A stretch of 15,483 nucleotides of DNA from Clostridia bacterium (GTDB lineage: Bacteria; Bacillota_A; Clostridia; Oscillospirales; CAG-272), in assembly GCA_017500625.1 (NCBI GenBank), contig JAFVYX010000221.1, positions 1-15,483 on the forward strand. Direction: 5' to 3'. Both the position numbers and the translations under genes were made by a program. Within the stretch, counting starts at the first letter, position 1. Each line of letters starts with the position of its first letter. Positions 6,811-14,465 of this stretch are shown piece by piece. The notes under the pieces were generated by a model. The model was not told the DNA's origin. It saw only the letters and a program-made list of their open reading frames with translations, and ran no database searches.

Positions 6811-7640
6811 GCCGTATCCTCTCTCGCGTGTACACGGGGCTCATTCTCCTGTTTCTCTACGCGCCCATTGCCATTATGGTGTTCTTTTCCTTCAACAAGG
6901 GCAAGAGTCTTTCGGTCTTTTCGGGCTTCTCGCTCGACTGGTACCGCGAGCTGTTTGGCCGCGCCGAGGTCATGGAGGCCCTGAAGAACACCCTGATCTT
7001 AGCCCTTCTCTCCTCGCTCATTGCCACCGTGATCGGTACGGCGGCGGCGGTCGGCATCTCCAAGATGAAGAACCGCTACCTGAAGACAGGCATGATGTCG
7101 GTCTCCAACATTCCGATGATGAACCCCGATATTGTGACGGGTATCTCGCTGGCCCTGCTTTTCACCTTTGTGATGGCGTTCCTCGGTCTTAAAAGCGTTT
7201 TCGGCTTCTGGACTGTGCTGATCGCGCACGTGACCTTCAACATTCCCTACGTCCTGCTTTCGGTCCTTCCGAAGATCCGCCAGATGGACAAGAGTCTCCC
7301 CGAGGCGGCGCTGGACCTTGGCTGCACGCCCCTGCAGTCCTTTTTCCGCGTGGAGCTGCCTGCCATTCTGCCCGGCATTCTTTCGGGCTTTATTATGGCG
7401 CTGACACTCTCGCTTGACGACTTTGTCATCAGCTACTTTAACGCCGAGGACTTCCAAACGCTCCCCATCGTCATCTACGGTATGACGAAGCGCACCGTGA
7501 CTCCCGATATGTACGCCCTTTCGACGCTCATCTTCGGCTCGGTGCTCCTGCTCCTTGTCCTCTCGAACGTGCTGAGCGCCCGAAGCGAGAGCCGTCAGGC
7601 GGGGAAAAAGACCGCAAAGAAAGGAAGGGCCGTCCGATGA
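6807..7640 (+). CDS. potC: Spermidine/putrescine ABC transporter permease PotC
   Basis: The second permease half of the polyamine importer, 277 residues with about six membrane helices beginning with the segment around residues 8-28. The EAA loop reads PEAALDLG followed by FRVELPAILPG, and the conserved LSLDDFVISYF stretch typical of PotC lies at about 200-211. The C-terminal tail is basic (GKKTAKKGR), consistent with a cytoplasmic end. Its start overlaps potB and its stop overlaps potD, each by four bases (ATGA). Confidence 0.94.
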   Translation: MSRILSRVYTGLILLFLYAPIAIMVFFSFNKGKSLSVFSGFSLDWYRELFGRAEVMEALKNTLILALLSSLIATVIGTAAAVGISKMKNRYLKTGMMSVSNIPMMNPDIVTGISLALLFTFVMAFLGLKSVFGFWTVLIAHVTFNIPYVLLSVLPKIRQMDKSLPEAALDLGCTPLQSFFRVELPAILPGILSGFIMALTLSLDDFVISYFNAEDFQTLPIVIYGMTKRTVTPDMYALSTLIFGSVLLLLVLSNVLSARSESRQAGKKTAKKGRAVR

Positions 7641-8923
7641 AGCACCGTCTCATAGCGCTCCTTCTTTTGACCGTTTTGGTGCTTCCTATGGCACTTACCC
7701 TTACCTCATGCGGTGAAAAGACAACGAAACTTTACATTTACAACTGGGGGGAATATATGCCTCTCGGTGCCGACGACTCGGAGAACGTGCTTGACCTTTT
7801 CGAGGCGTACTACGAGGAGACCTACGGCGAGAAGCTTGAGGTGGTGTACTCGATCTTTTCCTCGAACGAGGAGATGTACGCCAAGCTGAAGAACGGCTCC
7901 TCGAAGATCGACCTCATCATTCCCTCGGACTATATGGTGGAGCGCCTCATCACCGAGGACAAGCTTGCGCCCCTCGATTTTTCGAACATTCCGAATCTTG
8001 AGAACATCAACCCGAGCTTCCGCAAGATGAGCCCCGACACCCCGGGGCCCGACTACGATCCCGAGGGGCTCTATTCGGTTCCCTACACCTACGGGCTTGT
8101 GGGTCTCATCTACAACACCACGATGGTGGAGCCGGCCGACTTTGAGGGCGAAGTCTCCTGGCGGATCCTCTGGGACGAGGAATACAAGGGGGAGATCCTC
8201 ACCTTCAACAACTCACGCGATGCCTTTGGTATTGCCCAGTACGTCCTCTCCTACGAAAAGGGAGCAACGTCGCAGACCGACAACTACATCAACACCACCG
8301 TCCCCTCGCGCTGGGACGAGGCGCTGGCGATGCTCCGCGAGCAGAAGCCCCTCGTTCAGGCCTACGTGATGGACGAGGTCTTTAACAAGATGGAAAGCGG
8401 CGCGGCGGCCATGGCCCCCTACTATGCGGGTGACTTCTACACCATGCAGGAGGAGAACGAGGATCTGGCCCTTGTGTATCCCAAGGAGGGCACGAACATC
8501 TTTGTCGATGCCTTCTGCATTCCGAAGGACACGCCCGACGAGCGCAAGCTGGCGGCCGAGAGATTCATCAACTTTGCGCTTTCCACCGAGATCACGGTGG
8601 GTGGCGAGGAGTACAACGTGGCCAAGGAGATCGCCGAGTACATCTGCTACGCGACGCCAAACGACGCCGTGGCGCTGGATCCCGAGTACGAGTACTTTGA
8701 GGATGAGAACCTGTACCCCGATCTCGAGGGCTATAATACCTACTACTTCCGCAATCTCCCGAGCGAGGCGCTGGAATACTCCAACTCTCTCTGGGAGGAT
8801 CTGAAGATCGGCGGCGGCGGTGACCTTGGCATCTACGTTGGTGCGGGTGCCATTCTCCTTTCGATCGCGGGCGTTATGACCTTCCTTTACGTCCGCAAGA
8901 AAAAACGCGCCAAATACTACTGA
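7637..8923 (+). CDS. potD: Polyamine-binding lipoprotein PotD with an extra C-terminal membrane anchor
   Basis: This is the extracellular substrate-binding protein that delivers spermidine/putrescine to PotBC. A lipoprotein signal with lipobox LTSC puts the lipidated cysteine at residue 25. The mature domain starts with KLYIYNWGEYM, typical of PotD/PotF, and includes IDLIIPSDYMVERL and VPYTYGLVGLIYN. At 428 residues it is longer than the usual about 350, because a GGGG linker (392-395), one hydrophobic helix (about 397-419) and a basic tail KKKRAK follow the binding domain. The protein would thus be held by a lipid at one end and a helix at the other. The ATG overlaps the potC stop (ATGA). 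No LPXTG motif is present. Confidence 0.93.
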   Translation: MKHRLIALLLLTVLVLPMALTLTSCGEKTTKLYIYNWGEYMPLGADDSENVLDLFEAYYEETYGEKLEVVYSIFSSNEEMYAKLKNGSSKIDLIIPSDYMVERLITEDKLAPLDFSNIPNLENINPSFRKMSPDTPGPDYDPEGLYSVPYTYGLVGLIYNTTMVEPADFEGEVSWRILWDEEYKGEILTFNNSRDAFGIAQYVLSYEKGATSQTDNYINTTVPSRWDEALAMLREQKPLVQAYVMDEVFNKMESGAAAMAPYYAGDFYTMQEENEDLALVYPKEGTNIFVDAFCIPKDTPDERKLAAERFINFALSTEITVGGEEYNVAKEIAEYICYATPNDAVALDPEYEYFEDENLYPDLEGYNTYYFRNLPSEALEYSNSLWEDLKIGGGGDLGIYVGAGAILLSIAGVMTFLYVRKKKRAKYY

Positions 8924-8931
8924 CAAATGAC

Positions 8932-8957
8932 AAAGGGCCGCCACCCGGCGGCCTTTT
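8932..8957 (+). terminator. Terminator after potABCD
   Basis: GGCCGCC (8936-8942) and GGCGGCC (8947-8953) form a perfect 7-bp GC stem around an ACCC loop, extended by AAAG against TTTT to 11 bp. The T run (8954-8957) is short, so some read-through into the next gene is possible. Confidence 0.8.
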
Positions 8958-8975
8958 GCTGACGGAGGAGATGCC

Positions 8976-9956
8976 ATGAAAAAGCTGAGATGGGGCATTG
9001 TCGGCCCCGGGAGCATTGCCCACCGCTTTGCGCGGGATATCCGCCACGTTCCCGAGTGTGAGATCACGGCGGTGGCATCGCGCGACCGTGCGCGCGGTGC
9101 GGCCTTTGCCGAGGAATTCTCGATCCCCCACGTCTTTGAGTGCTACGAGGCGATGGCAGAGTCGCCCCTCATCGATGCGGCGTACATAGCAACGCCTCAC
9201 CCCTTTCACAAGGGGGCGGCCGAGCTGTTTCTGCGCCGCGGAAAAGCCGTCCTTTGCGAAAAGCCGATGTGCGTGAACGCGCGCGAGGCCGAGGAGCTGA
9301 TCGCCGTGGCACGGAAGCACGGGGTCTTTCTTATGGAGGCGATGTGGACGCGCTTTCTCCCTGCCGTGAACGGGGCGATCGAGGCGGCAAGATCGGGCGT
9401 TATCGGTACGGTGCGCGGCCTTTCGGCCGATTTCTGCTATTCCCTGCGCCCCGAGGACGAGCCGAAGATCTTTACCCCCACCATGGCGGGCGGCGGTCTT
9501 CTCGACGTGGGGGTGTACCCCCTTCACCTGGCGGCGATGCTCCTTGGCACCGAGCCAACGTCGGTCGATGCGCGCGCCACACTCCGCGAGGGAGTGGATA
9601 TTCATACGGCCGTCACCCTTACCTATGGGGGCGGAGAGATTGCCACCATCACCTCGGGAACTATGGTAAAAAAGCCCGAGAACGCTTACATTTACGGTGA
9701 GGACGGCTACATCACCCTGCCGTGCTTTTATAGCGCCGGGGAATACACGATCACGCAAAAAAACGGAAACGAGGAGCGCGTTTTGCTCCCCTTTGACGGT
9801 GGCTTTTGCGGAGAGATCCGCGAGGTGGCGCGTTGCGTTTTTGAGGGAAGGACCGAAAGCGACCGCCACCCCCTCTCGACAACGCTTGCGGTGATACGCC
9901 AGATGGATCGCATTCGGGAAAGCGTTGGCGTTGTCTATCCCGCTGACAAAAAATAA
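8976..9956 (+). CDS. Gfo/Idh/MocA-family NAD(P)-dependent oxidoreductase
   Basis: The 326-residue protein has the two-domain layout of this family. The N-terminal Rossmann domain shows GPGSIA (10-15), and CEKPMCVN (94-101) holds the family EKP motif. The substrate domain has EAMWTRF (121-127) and DVGVYPLH (177-184) with the probable catalytic His184. EAMWTRF points to the branch around dihydrodiol dehydrogenases and sugar oxidoreductases, but the substrate cannot be read from sequence. The ATG has GGAGGAG (8964-8970) at a good distance. No separate promoter is obvious in the 18 bp after the potABCD terminator, so it may depend on read-through. No further pathway genes adjoin it. Confidence 0.9.
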   Translation: MKKLRWGIVGPGSIAHRFARDIRHVPECEITAVASRDRARGAAFAEEFSIPHVFECYEAMAESPLIDAAYIATPHPFHKGAAELFLRRGKAVLCEKPMCVNAREAEELIAVARKHGVFLMEAMWTRFLPAVNGAIEAARSGVIGTVRGLSADFCYSLRPEDEPKIFTPTMAGGGLLDVGVYPLHLAAMLLGTEPTSVDARATLREGVDIHTAVTLTYGGGEIATITSGTMVKKPENAYIYGEDGYITLPCFYSAGEYTITQKNGNEERVLLPFDGGFCGEIREVARCVFEGRTESDRHPLSTTLAVIRQMDRIRESVGVVYPADKK

Positions 9957-9987
9957 GAAAAGCAACGGAAAAGTTTTGGAAAAGCCC

Positions 9988-10016
9988 TTGACAACGAACG
10001 CTTCCTATCGTATAAT
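9988..10016 (+). promoter_or_regulatory. Consensus sigma-A promoter of rpmH
   Basis: TTGACA (9988-9993) and TATAAT (10011-10016) are perfect and 17 bp apart, as expected for a strongly expressed ribosomal protein gene. The transcript would begin near 10023, leaving a leader of about 83 bases. Confidence 0.93.
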
Positions 10017-10032
10017 AGACAAGTATGAATAC

Positions 10033-10080
10033 GCGAGGACAAGTCCGCGCTATATAACCAAGGTTATATAACACAAACCT
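10033..10080 (+). promoter_or_regulatory. Structured rpmH leader with tandem and alternative hairpins
   Basis: Hairpin 1 pairs 10033-10040 with 10043-10050 (GCG and GGAC against GTCC and CGC, one A/G mismatch). Hairpin 2 is the perfect 9-bp dyad TATATAACC/GGTTATATA (10051-10059 and 10062-10070). AGGTT (10061-10065) can instead pair with AACCT (10076-10080), which excludes hairpin 2. No known riboswitch or ribosomal leader class is recognised; a regulatory role is inference from the pairing. Confidence 0.45.
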
Positions 10081-10105
10081 GTACCAGAGAGAAGGAGGTG
10101 CCGCC

Positions 10106-10240
10106 ATGAAGAGAACCTACCAGCCCAAGAAGAGACAGAGAAAAGTTGAGCACGGTTTCAGAAAGAGAATGGCAACCGCTAACGGCAGAAAAGTTCTGAA
10201 GAGAAGACGCGCAAAAGGCAGAGCTCAGCTTACCTATTGA
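10106..10240 (+). CDS. rpmH: Ribosomal protein bL34
   Basis: The 44-residue protein begins [18 protein letters not shown] and ends [12 protein letters not shown], an almost textbook L34, a small basic component of the large ribosomal subunit. It starts at the ATG at 10106, eight bases after GGAGG in GAAGGAGGTG. The gene stands alone in front of a strong terminator. Codon use is unlike its neighbours: nine of ten arginines are AGA, whereas CGC is the favoured arginine codon in yidC, jag and mnmE. This is probably selection for high expression, not transfer, because the protein is a core gene in its usual place before rnpA. Confidence 0.98.
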   Translation: MKRTYQPKKRQRKVEHGFRKRMATANGRKVLKRRRAKGRAQLTY

Positions 10241-10249
10241 TCATTGTCG

Positions 10250-10291
10250 ACAAAAACTCCGATAAGCCCTTGCCTTTATCGGAGTTTTTGT
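10250..10291 (+). terminator. Strong intrinsic terminator between rpmH and rnpA
   Basis: A perfect 16-bp stem pairs 10250-10265 with 10276-10291, with a 10-base loop. The core is CTCCGATAA/TTATCGGAG followed by five T residues that pair with an upstream A run. It begins ten bases after the rpmH stop and ends six bases before the rnpA ribosome binding site, so it should cut most rpmH transcripts and let a minority continue. Confidence 0.88.
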
Positions 10292-10309
10292 TTATCAAGG
10301 AGGGATTTT

Positions 10310-10684
10310 TTGAAATTCTCCGCGATCACCGAAAACCATTTGTATTCCAAAGCGTATTCAAAGGGTAAGCGCTACGTGACCGAGCGCCTTGCCGTCTATA
10401 TCCTGCCCGATTATGCCGCGGCGCGTCTTGCCAAGGCGCACCCCGAGGGAAAGCGGGTCAACCGCATCGGGCTTACGGTCTCAAAAAAGCTTGGTGGCGC
10501 CGTCCAGCGCAATCGCACCAAGCGCATTTTACGTGAGGGCCTGCGCGCCGCTATGGCCGCGCACCCGATGAAAACGGGCTTTCTTATCGTGGTTGCGGCG
10601 CGCACTGCCGCCGTCACGTCCACCTCGCCCGTTCTGGCGCGCGATCTTACACGCGCCCTTCAAAAGCTGGGGCTGTACGAATGA
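10310..10684 (+). CDS. rnpA: Ribonuclease P protein component RnpA
   Basis: RnpA is the protein cofactor of the RNase P ribozyme that trims tRNA 5' ends. The 124-residue product starts at a TTG at 10310, selected because AAGGAGG (10297-10303) is six bases upstream and the N-terminus then reads (M)[15 protein letters not shown], matching the family; an earlier in-frame start at 10244 would put the terminator inside the gene. The signature [16 protein letters not shown] includes the RNR motif at 67-69. The stop overlaps the yidD start. The rare TTG start and the upstream terminator both suggest deliberately low expression relative to rpmH. Confidence 0.96.
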   Translation: MKFSAITENHLYSKAYSKGKRYVTERLAVYILPDYAAARLAKAHPEGKRVNRIGLTVSKKLGGAVQRNRTKRILREGLRAAMAAHPMKTGFLIVVAARTAAVTSTSPVLARDLTRALQKLGLYE

Positions 10685-10956
10685 AGCACGTTTGTATTTT
10701 TCTCGTACGCCTCTACCAAAGGATCATCTCCCCCATAAAACCGCCCTGCTGCAGGTTCACTCCGACCTGCTCTGCCTATGCGATCGAAGCATTTCAAAAA
10801 CGTGGCTTTTTTGTAGGGCTCTTCCTCACGGTATGGCGCCTTTTGCGCTGCAATCCCTTTTGTCGGGCGGGCTACGATCCCGTCCCCCTGCGAGGAATCC
10901 GTCCCTTTAGCAGAACGATGGAGGACGATGAAAAAATTTCCGAAACGGAGGACTAA
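10681..10956 (+). CDS. yidD: Membrane protein insertion efficiency factor YidD
   Basis: YidD is a small membrane-associated protein linked to YidC-dependent insertion; its exact activity is not well defined in the family. The 91-residue protein carries the conserved cysteine-rich blocks [15 protein letters not shown] and RCNPF, then GYDPVP. An amphipathic start ([14 protein letters not shown]) fits membrane binding. The ATG overlaps the rnpA stop, and yidC follows two bases after its own stop, consistent with a coupled unit. Confidence 0.96.
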   Translation: MKHVCIFLVRLYQRIISPIKPPCCRFTPTCSAYAIEAFQKRGFFVGLFLTVWRLLRCNPFCRAGYDPVPLRGIRPFSRTMEDDEKISETED

Positions 10957-10958
10957 CC

Positions 10959-12047
10959 ATGGATTTTATTTATCAAGGACTTGGCTACGTCATACGCTTT
11001 TGCTATTACACGATCGGCTTTGAGAGCTATGCGCTCGCCCTTTTCTGGTTTGCGCTGATCGTAAAGCTTCTGCTTCTCCCCTTTGGCATCAAACAGCAGA
11101 AGAACCAGATCAAGATGGCAAAGCTCCGCCCGAAGATGTACGCGATCGAAAAGAAGTACGCGGGCCGTACCGACCAGGTCACGCTGCGTAAGAAGCAGCA
11201 GGAGATCATGGAGATGCAGCAGAAGGAGGGCTATTCTCCCTTTGCCGGCTGCCTCCCGATGCTGGTCCAGCTCCCCCTGATCCTCATTCTTTACCGCATC
11301 ATTCAGCGCCCCCTCTCCTACATCTGCATGCTGGGTGAGGACGCCGTGAAGTCGCTCGGCGAGGCCGTAGGACTTACCGGCAAGGAGCAGGAGATCCAGA
11401 TCCTCAGCAAGATCCTGCACGAGGGCGGCAGCTACCCCGAGCTTGAGGGCATCACCCTGCCGAACCTCAACCTTTTCGGCGTGATCGACCTCTCCTCGAA
11501 GCCCGAGTTCTGGACCTGGGCGCTCTTTATCCCCCTCTTCGTGTTCCTCTCGCAGTTCTTCACGATGAAGCTCTCGCGCTGGCTCAACCCCGCCATGGCG
11601 CAGGCACAGGGCGGACAGGACGCGCAGATGTCCCTAAAGATCATGGACTTTGCCATGCCCGCAATGACGCTCTTCTTCGCCTTCTCGCTCCCCACGGCGC
11701 TTGGTCTTTACTGGATCTATCAGTCGCTTCTCTCGATCGTCCAGATGCTCCTGCTTGCCAAGTTTATGCCCCTGCCCACCTTTACGGAGGAGGAGCTGAA
11801 GGCCGCCGAGCGTGAGCTGCGCGGCAAGAAGAAGCGCACGATCGGCACGGGGAATGCCGTGGCCGCGGAGGAGGACGGTGCCATCGAGGACCGCCCGCGC
11901 CCCCGCTCACTCCACTACCTCGACGAGGACGACGACGAGATCCCGGCTCCCGCACCGAAGAAGCCCACCCCCAAGAAGACCGCCTCCGCCAAGGGGATCG
12001 CAACGGCGCCCCTTAAGAAGGACAAGGACGACAACTCCGACAACTGA
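10959..12047 (+). CDS. yidC: Membrane protein insertase YidC/Oxa1
   Basis: YidC inserts and folds inner-membrane proteins. The 362-residue protein has the Oxa1-type core with hydrophobic segments near 21-43, 96-117, 186-206 and a pair within about 226-267. Between the first two lies a charged cytoplasmic hairpin rich in K, R and Q (KQQKNQIKMAKLRPK onward), as in the family. There is no lipobox at the N-terminus, unlike B. subtilis SpoIIIJ. The C-terminus is a long charged tail (about 275-362) with acidic DEDDDE and lysine-rich PKKPTPKKT stretches, which could contact ribosomes; that role is inference. GGAGG (10948-10952) precedes the ATG. jag starts 16 bases after the stop, as in most Firmicutes. 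Confidence 0.96.
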   Translation: MDFIYQGLGYVIRFCYYTIGFESYALALFWFALIVKLLLLPFGIKQQKNQIKMAKLRPKMYAIEKKYAGRTDQVTLRKKQQEIMEMQQKEGYSPFAGCLPMLVQLPLILILYRIIQRPLSYICMLGEDAVKSLGEAVGLTGKEQEIQILSKILHEGGSYPELEGITLPNLNLFGVIDLSSKPEFWTWALFIPLFVFLSQFFTMKLSRWLNPAMAQAQGGQDAQMSLKIMDFAMPAMTLFFAFSLPTALGLYWIYQSLLSIVQMLLLAKFMPLPTFTEEELKAAERELRGKKKRTIGTGNAVAAEEDGAIEDRPRPRSLHYLDEDDDEIPAPAPKKPTPKKTASAKGIATAPLKKDKDDNSDN

Positions 12048-12063
12048 GAAAGAAGGAAGTCTT

Positions 12064-13068
12064 ATGATAAAGGAAATTACCGCTACCGGCAAGGATTATG
12101 CCGTTGCCAAGGAAAACGCCATTGCCGCCCTCGGTGCTGCCGCGGACGACGACGTAAAATTTGAGATCATCGACCTCGGTACCAAGGGCATCTTCGGTAT
12201 CGGGGCCCGCCCCGCCAAGGTCCGCGCCTACATCGAGCTGCCCGACGCCCCCGAGCGCCGCGGCCGCGGTGGTGAGGACAAGCGCCCCGAGGGGAAGCGT
12301 GAGGAGAGCCGTGACGGTGGCCGCCGCAACGGTCGCAATCGCCGCGGTCGCGGCGGCAACCGCCGCCCGAGCGACAACGCCGCCAGCCGCCGCGCCGAGA
12401 TCGAGGAGGCCGTGCGCGATGCCAAGTCGAAGCCGACGGCCATGCGCAGTGTGGTCATTCCCGAGAGCGAGCTGACCTTTGAGAAGCTCACGGTGGCCGA
12501 GGGCGAGAACCGCACGCTCGACTTTATCCGCACGCTCCTTGCCAATATGGGGCTTACCGCCGAGGCCACTCTCTACTCCTCGAGCGACGGAATGCTCCGC
12601 ATCTCGATCACGGGTGAGGACGCCTCCGCCCTTATCGGTCATCACGGCGATACGCTGGACGCTCTCCAGTATCTTGCCAACCTGGCGGGTGCACAGAAGA
12701 ACGCCAGCGGCGAGAAGAACAAGCTCCGCGTGACCATCGACATCGAGGGCTACCGCGCAAAGCGCGAGGATACCCTGCGCGCCCTGGCCCGCCGCAAGGC
12801 CGCTCAGGCGCTGAAGAACCAGAAGAGCGTGATGCTCGAGCCGATGAGCGCCTACGAGCGCCGCATCATTCACTCCGAGATCCAGGGGATCGACGGGGTG
12901 TCCACCAACTCGATCGGTAGCGACTCCAATCGCAAGATCGTCATTTATCTCACCGACAAGAAGGAAGCCGCCAAGGCCGCCGAGGAGACCGAGGCCGAGG
13001 AGCTTGAGCTTGAGGTCGAGATCACCGAGGAGCCCGTCGCCGCCGACGCCGTGTCCGACGATGAATGA
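12064..13068 (+). CDS. jag: RNA-binding protein Jag/KhpB (SpoIIIJ-associated)
   Basis: Jag (KhpB, EloR) binds RNA through KH and R3H domains and affects cell elongation and division in Gram-positive bacteria. The ATG at 12064 follows AAGGAAG, giving 334 residues. The Jag-N domain spans about 1-52 and contains GTKGIFGIGARPAKV. A basic Arg/Gly-rich linker follows (about 65-101) with RGRGG at 66-70 and 94-98. The KH domain has the GHHG loop at 192-195, and the R3H motif is RRIIH with R266 and H270. The acidic tail (305-334) is rich in glutamate. The stop overlaps mnmE in ATGAATGA. The longer frame opening at 11812 is yidC shadow and was rejected. Confidence 0.95.
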   Translation: MIKEITATGKDYAVAKENAIAALGAAADDDVKFEIIDLGTKGIFGIGARPAKVRAYIELPDAPERRGRGGEDKRPEGKREESRDGGRRNGRNRRGRGGNRRPSDNAASRRAEIEEAVRDAKSKPTAMRSVVIPESELTFEKLTVAEGENRTLDFIRTLLANMGLTAEATLYSSSDGMLRISITGEDASALIGHHGDTLDALQYLANLAGAQKNASGEKNKLRVTIDIEGYRAKREDTLRALARRKAAQALKNQKSVMLEPMSAYERRIIHSEIQGIDGVSTNSIGSDSNRKIVIYLTDKKEAAKAAEETEAEELELEVEITEEPVAADAVSDDE

Positions 13069-14428
13069 GCTTGTCTCCACGATAGCCGCTATTTCAACCC
13101 CGCCCGGTAAGGGCGGGGTTGCCCTTATTCGCGTATCGGGGCCCGAGGCCTTTGCCATCACGGCACGCGTGTTCCGTCCGCGCGGAGCGAGAGCGCCGTG
13201 GGAGAGGCCGCGATGCGCCGTGTACGGCGACTTCCTGGCCGACGGTGCCGTGATCGATGACGGGCTGGTGACGGCCTTCCCCGCTCCCGCCTCCTATACG
13301 GGCGAGGATACGGCGGAGCTTTGCTGTCACGGCGGTGTTCTCATCACGCGCACGCTTCTTGAGGCCCTCCTTGTGGCGGGCGCCGTGCCTGCCCCTGCGG
13401 GGGAATTCACCCGCCGCGCCTTCCTTTCGGGACGGTTGGGACTGACCGAGGCCGAGGCGATCGCCACGCTGCTTGACGCAAAGAGCGAGGCGCAGGTGCG
13501 CCTTTCCGCCGCGCGCGGTGTTCTGTCCGCGCACCTTGACGAATGCTACCGCGAGCTGCTCACGCTCCTTAGCTCGGCCGAGGCGGTCATCGACTTCCCC
13601 GAGGAGGATCTTTCTGAGCTTTCGGACGATGAGCTGTCGGCGCGCCTTGCGGCTCTTGCCGATAGAGTACGCGCTCTTACCGCCAGCTACCGCACGGGGC
13701 GCTCGGTGACCGAGGGAGTACGCACCGCGATCGTCGGGCGGCCGAACGTGGGAAAGAGCTCGCTCTACAATCTGCTTGTGGGCGAGGACGCGGCGATCGT
13801 CAGCGATACGCCCGGAACCACGCGAGACGTGCTTGAGCGCACCGTCCCTCTCGGGAACGTTCTTCTCTGCCTTTCCGATACCGCAGGACTCCGTCGATCC
13901 GAGGATCCCATTGAGATGCTGGGCGTTGACCGCGCCCGTCGCGCTCTCTCGGGGGCCGAGCTTGTGCTGGCGGTGTTCGACCGTTCGGAACCCCTCCGTG
14001 ACGGCGACCGCGAGCTGATCGCTTCCCTGCCCGCAGGGGCTGTGACGGTGGCGATCCTCAATAAGTCCGACCTCCCCGAGCGGCTTGACCGCCGCGAGAT
14101 CGAGGCGGCCTTTTCTCACGTCCTGGACCTTTCCACCAAGCGCGACACGACCGAGGCACTCTCCCGTCTTGTGGGCGAGCTGTTCACCGACGGGGCCCTC
14201 TCGATCGGGGAGGACGCGATCGTGTCCTCGGCGCGGCAATACGCCTCTCTCAAAAGAACGCACGAATGCCTTGTGGCGGCCGCGGCTGCTCTGGCGGCGG
14301 GAAGCCCCGCCGATATGTACCTTGCCGACCTTGAAGCGGCACTCTCGGCGCTCGGCGAGGTGGACGGGCGTACTGTGAACGAGGAGATCGTCCGCGAGAT
14401 CTTCAGCCACTTTTGCGTAGGAAAATAA
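13061..14428 (+). CDS. mnmE: tRNA modification GTPase MnmE (TrmE)
   Basis: MnmE, with MnmG, adds an aminomethyl-type group to wobble U34 of certain tRNAs. The 455-residue protein starts at the ATG at 13061, eight bases inside jag. The N-terminal folate-binding domain begins with STPPGKGGVALIRVSG (12-27). The inserted GTPase domain shows G1 GRPNVGKS (226-233), G2 TPGTTRD (250-256), G3 DTAG (273-276) and G4 NKSD (334-337). The C-terminus FCVGK (451-455) carries the catalytic cysteine C452. mnmG and rsmG, which often follow, are not next to it here. A perfect 11-bp RNA hairpin lies within codons 12-21. Confidence 0.97.
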   Translation: MNELVSTIAAISTPPGKGGVALIRVSGPEAFAITARVFRPRGARAPWERPRCAVYGDFLADGAVIDDGLVTAFPAPASYTGEDTAELCCHGGVLITRTLLEALLVAGAVPAPAGEFTRRAFLSGRLGLTEAEAIATLLDAKSEAQVRLSAARGVLSAHLDECYRELLTLLSSAEAVIDFPEEDLSELSDDELSARLAALADRVRALTASYRTGRSVTEGVRTAIVGRPNVGKSSLYNLLVGEDAAIVSDTPGTTRDVLERTVPLGNVLLCLSDTAGLRRSEDPIEMLGVDRARRALSGAELVLAVFDRSEPLRDGDRELIASLPAGAVTVAILNKSDLPERLDRREIEAAFSHVLDLSTKRDTTEALSRLVGELFTDGALSIGEDAIVSSARQYASLKRTHECLVAAAAALAAGSPADMYLADLEAALSALGEVDGRTVNEEIVREIFSHFCVGK

Positions 14429-14452
14429 AACACGGAGGACGTGTCCTCCGTG
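14424..14452 (-). terminator. Hairpin between convergent mnmE and the Thr-rich gene
   Basis: CACGGAGGAC (14431-14440) and GTCCTCCGTG (14443-14452) form a perfect inverted repeat. On the minus strand it is followed by TTTTATTTTCC, a good U-tract, so it terminates the leftward gene best. On the plus strand CTATACTCTGCTTTT follows, so it is a weaker stop for mnmE. Confidence 0.75.
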
Positions 14453-14465
14453 CTATACTCTGCTT

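Noticed and set aside
9957..10105. Replication origin with DnaA boxes in front of rpmH
   Set aside because: No TTATCCACA-like box was found; the AT-rich dyad lies in the rpmH leader and dnaA is not adjacent.
13094..14410. Long minus-strand reading frame opposite mnmE
   Set aside because: MnmE has all GTPase motifs and the C-terminal FCVGK; the antisense frame has no recognisable domain and no ribosome binding site.
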